NCBI RefSeq assembly: GCF_004795035.1
Contig: NZ_SSBK01000003.1
Coordinates: forward strand, 186,001 to 250,000
Reading direction: 5' to 3'
Origin: Streptomyces sp. A0958
GTDB taxonomy: Bacteria > Actinomycetota > Actinomycetes > Streptomycetales > Streptomycetaceae
DNA length: 64,000 nucleotides
A model generated the notes under the pieces. The model was not told the DNA's origin. It was given only the letters and a program-made list of their open reading frames with translations, and did not search any database. A program made the position numbers and the translations under genes. Shown here piece after piece: positions 62,837-64,000 of this stretch (the stretch's first letter is position 1; each line of letters begins with the position of its first letter).

Positions 62837-63127
62837 TCAGTGGATCTCGGGGCGGAGGACCTTGGTCCGGAGGACCGACTCGTTCAGGTTCATCTGGCGG
62901 TCGAGCTCCTTGACGACCGCAGGCTCGGCCTGCAGGTCGATGACCGAGTAGATGCCCTCGGGCTTCTTCTTGATCTCGTAAGCGAGACGACGACGGCCCC
63001 AGGTGTCGACCTTCTCAACCTTTCCTTCGCCCTCACGGACGACGGAGAGGAAGTTCTCGATCAGCGGGGAGACTGCTCGCTCCTCGAGATCGGGGTCGAG
63101 GATGACCATCACCTCGTAGTGACGCAT
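62837..63127 (-). CDS. rpsF: 30S ribosomal protein S6
   Basis: A 96-residue S6, [20 protein letters not shown] to KVLRPEIH. Start ATG 63127 follows GGAGGTGGG; a longer open frame to 63277 is not coding. First gene of the rpsF-ssb-rpsR-rplI operon, whose promoter must be in 63128-63405. Confidence 0.96.
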   Translation of the reverse strand: MRHYEVMVILDPDLEERAVSPLIENFLSVVREGEGKVEKVDTWGRRRLAYEIKKKPEGIYSVIDLQAEPAVVKELDRQMNLNESVLRTKVLRPEIH

Positions 63128-63405
63128 GTGGAACCCACCTCCTTTGGACTCAGCGGCCACGGTCGTTCCGTGGCAGGAGGGTCGTGATGCGTTGAGCAAC
63201 GGTGCCCGAGTAGAACAGCCGCCACTGACAACACCCTCCGTGAGGAGGGGGCCGACTGTGCTGGCCTGGGCAGACACCGGTGCAGACCGACCAGAGTACC
63301 CGCAGACCGGCTTCCGGTTGAAATCCGGTGGTCAGGGGACGCAATCTGTACACATCGGGTGTGAGCGGCGCCACGAGACGCCGCCTTTCGGCCAGGAGGT
63401 ACTCC

Positions 63406-63720
63406 ATGGCACAAACAACGCGGACCCGTCCCGCCGTCTCGCTCTTCGCCACGGACGGCAGGCCCCATCCGCTGCAGAACGCCCTCGTGGTGATCACGCT
63501 GGTCCTCGGCGCCCTCGCCTTCGTGTCGGCGATGTTCCACAACCTGCACCTGCTCAGCTCGTGGGCCGGCCTCGTCGGCATCCTGACCGGGGCGTACGGC
63601 CAGTACATCTCCGTGACCACGCGGGAGAGGTTCCCGCTGATCATCGGCATGGGCGCATCCGCCCTCGGGTTCTTCCTGGGCATGGCCCACGGCGGACTGT
63701 TCGGCGGCGTGGTCGGCTGA
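63406..63720 (+). CDS. Small membrane protein
   Basis: A 104-residue protein with three hydrophobic stretches (residues about 26-45, 52-68 and 78-98). ATG 63406 follows CAGGAGG by 6 bases. Unknown function; conserved position next to rpsF in Streptomyces as I recall. 63128-63405 upstream holds divergent promoters and nothing else I can see. Confidence 0.72.
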   Translation: MAQTTRTRPAVSLFATDGRPHPLQNALVVITLVLGALAFVSAMFHNLHLLSSWAGLVGILTGAYGQYISVTTRERFPLIIGMGASALGFFLGMAHGGLFGGVVG

Positions 63721-63908
63721 CATCACCGACCCGGCTCTCCGTGCGGACCGGGCGGCTCCGTCACCCGACGGGGCCGCTCCCGCACGCCGTACGGAGCAGG
63801 ACGGGTACGACGGGGCCAAACCGCGCGCTTCCCGGCCACAGTAGGCTTCGGCGCGAGAGCCGGAGCCCCTGACCGATGGGGACACACCTGCCGAGGAGCG
63901 CCCCGCAT

Positions 63909-64000
63909 GAGCCTGACCCTGAGGACCATCAGCCGAGAGCAACATCTGGCGTACATCCAGAGTCTGCCCGCGGCCAGTCACATGCAGGTCCCGGCATGGG
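63909..64000 (+). CDS. femX: FemX-like lipid II:glycine glycyltransferase, start only
   Basis: Only the first 30 codons fit in the window: MSLTLRTISREQHLAYIQSL, then PAASHMQVPAWG. This matches the start of Streptomyces FemX, which adds the first Gly to lipid II. The gene symbol rests on this short match and the recalled position near rpsF. The preceding 63721-63908 holds no gene. Confidence 0.7.

Overview
This window is high-GC actinobacterial DNA, almost certainly a Streptomyces chromosome close to its replication origin. The evidence is the GC-biased codon use with GTG/TTG starts, the sporulation gene ssgA beside an IclR-type regulator (ssgR-like), a perfect Rex operator in front of cydAB-cydCD, a TPP riboswitch on thiC, four perfect parS sites (GTTTCACGTGAAAC), DnaA boxes next to dnaB, and the rpsF-ssb-rpsR-rplI operon. 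From memory, the gene order matches the oriC-proximal core of S. coelicolor; I could not check this by alignment.

Layout. 1-7058: conserved left block with two ABC-2 exporter units, an alpha/beta-hydrolase/SDR fusion, a MerR regulator and a KptA-type RNA 2'-phosphotransferase. 7149-28074: an accessory island that has broken a gene for an LLM-class (F420/flavin-dependent-like) oxidoreductase. The C-terminal part of the target gene lies at 7149-7883. Three separate N-terminal pieces lie at 19671-19916, 27238-27519 and 27820-28074, all ending at the same point. A complete paralogue in the opposite orientation lies inside the island (18483-19385). A decayed large serine integrase (7913-9334) sits at the left junction, and its attP and attB can be reconstructed around a TC core.

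Island cargo falls in two segments. The left one (7.9-19.7 kb) has an XRE regulator coupled to a peptide deformylase. These diverge from a translationally coupled set of four glycosyltransferase or glycosyltransferase-like genes, followed by a P-loop kinase, an FkbM methyltransferase and a NUDIX hydrolase. The right one (19.7-27.3 kb) has a SigE-family sigma factor coupled to a PASTA membrane protein, a small conserved protein, a frameshifted unknown gene, and a SWIM/SNF2 helicase pair.

28081-64000: conserved right block. It holds DUF72, a HAD phosphatase, a GAF histidine kinase behind the cytochrome bd operon, hisC, a LacI regulator, a metallophosphoesterase, thiC, a YibE/F transporter, ssgA and its regulator, a run of small enzymes and regulators (cystathionine gamma-lyase-like, LysR, NUDIX, GNAT, MarR with a broken MFS gene, serine hydrolase), dnaB, a MATE exporter, the rpsF-ssb-rpsR-rplI operon, and the start of a femX-like gene. 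The most interesting unexplained parts are the repeatedly used LLM attachment site and the glycosyltransferase/FkbM/deformylase cassette it carries.
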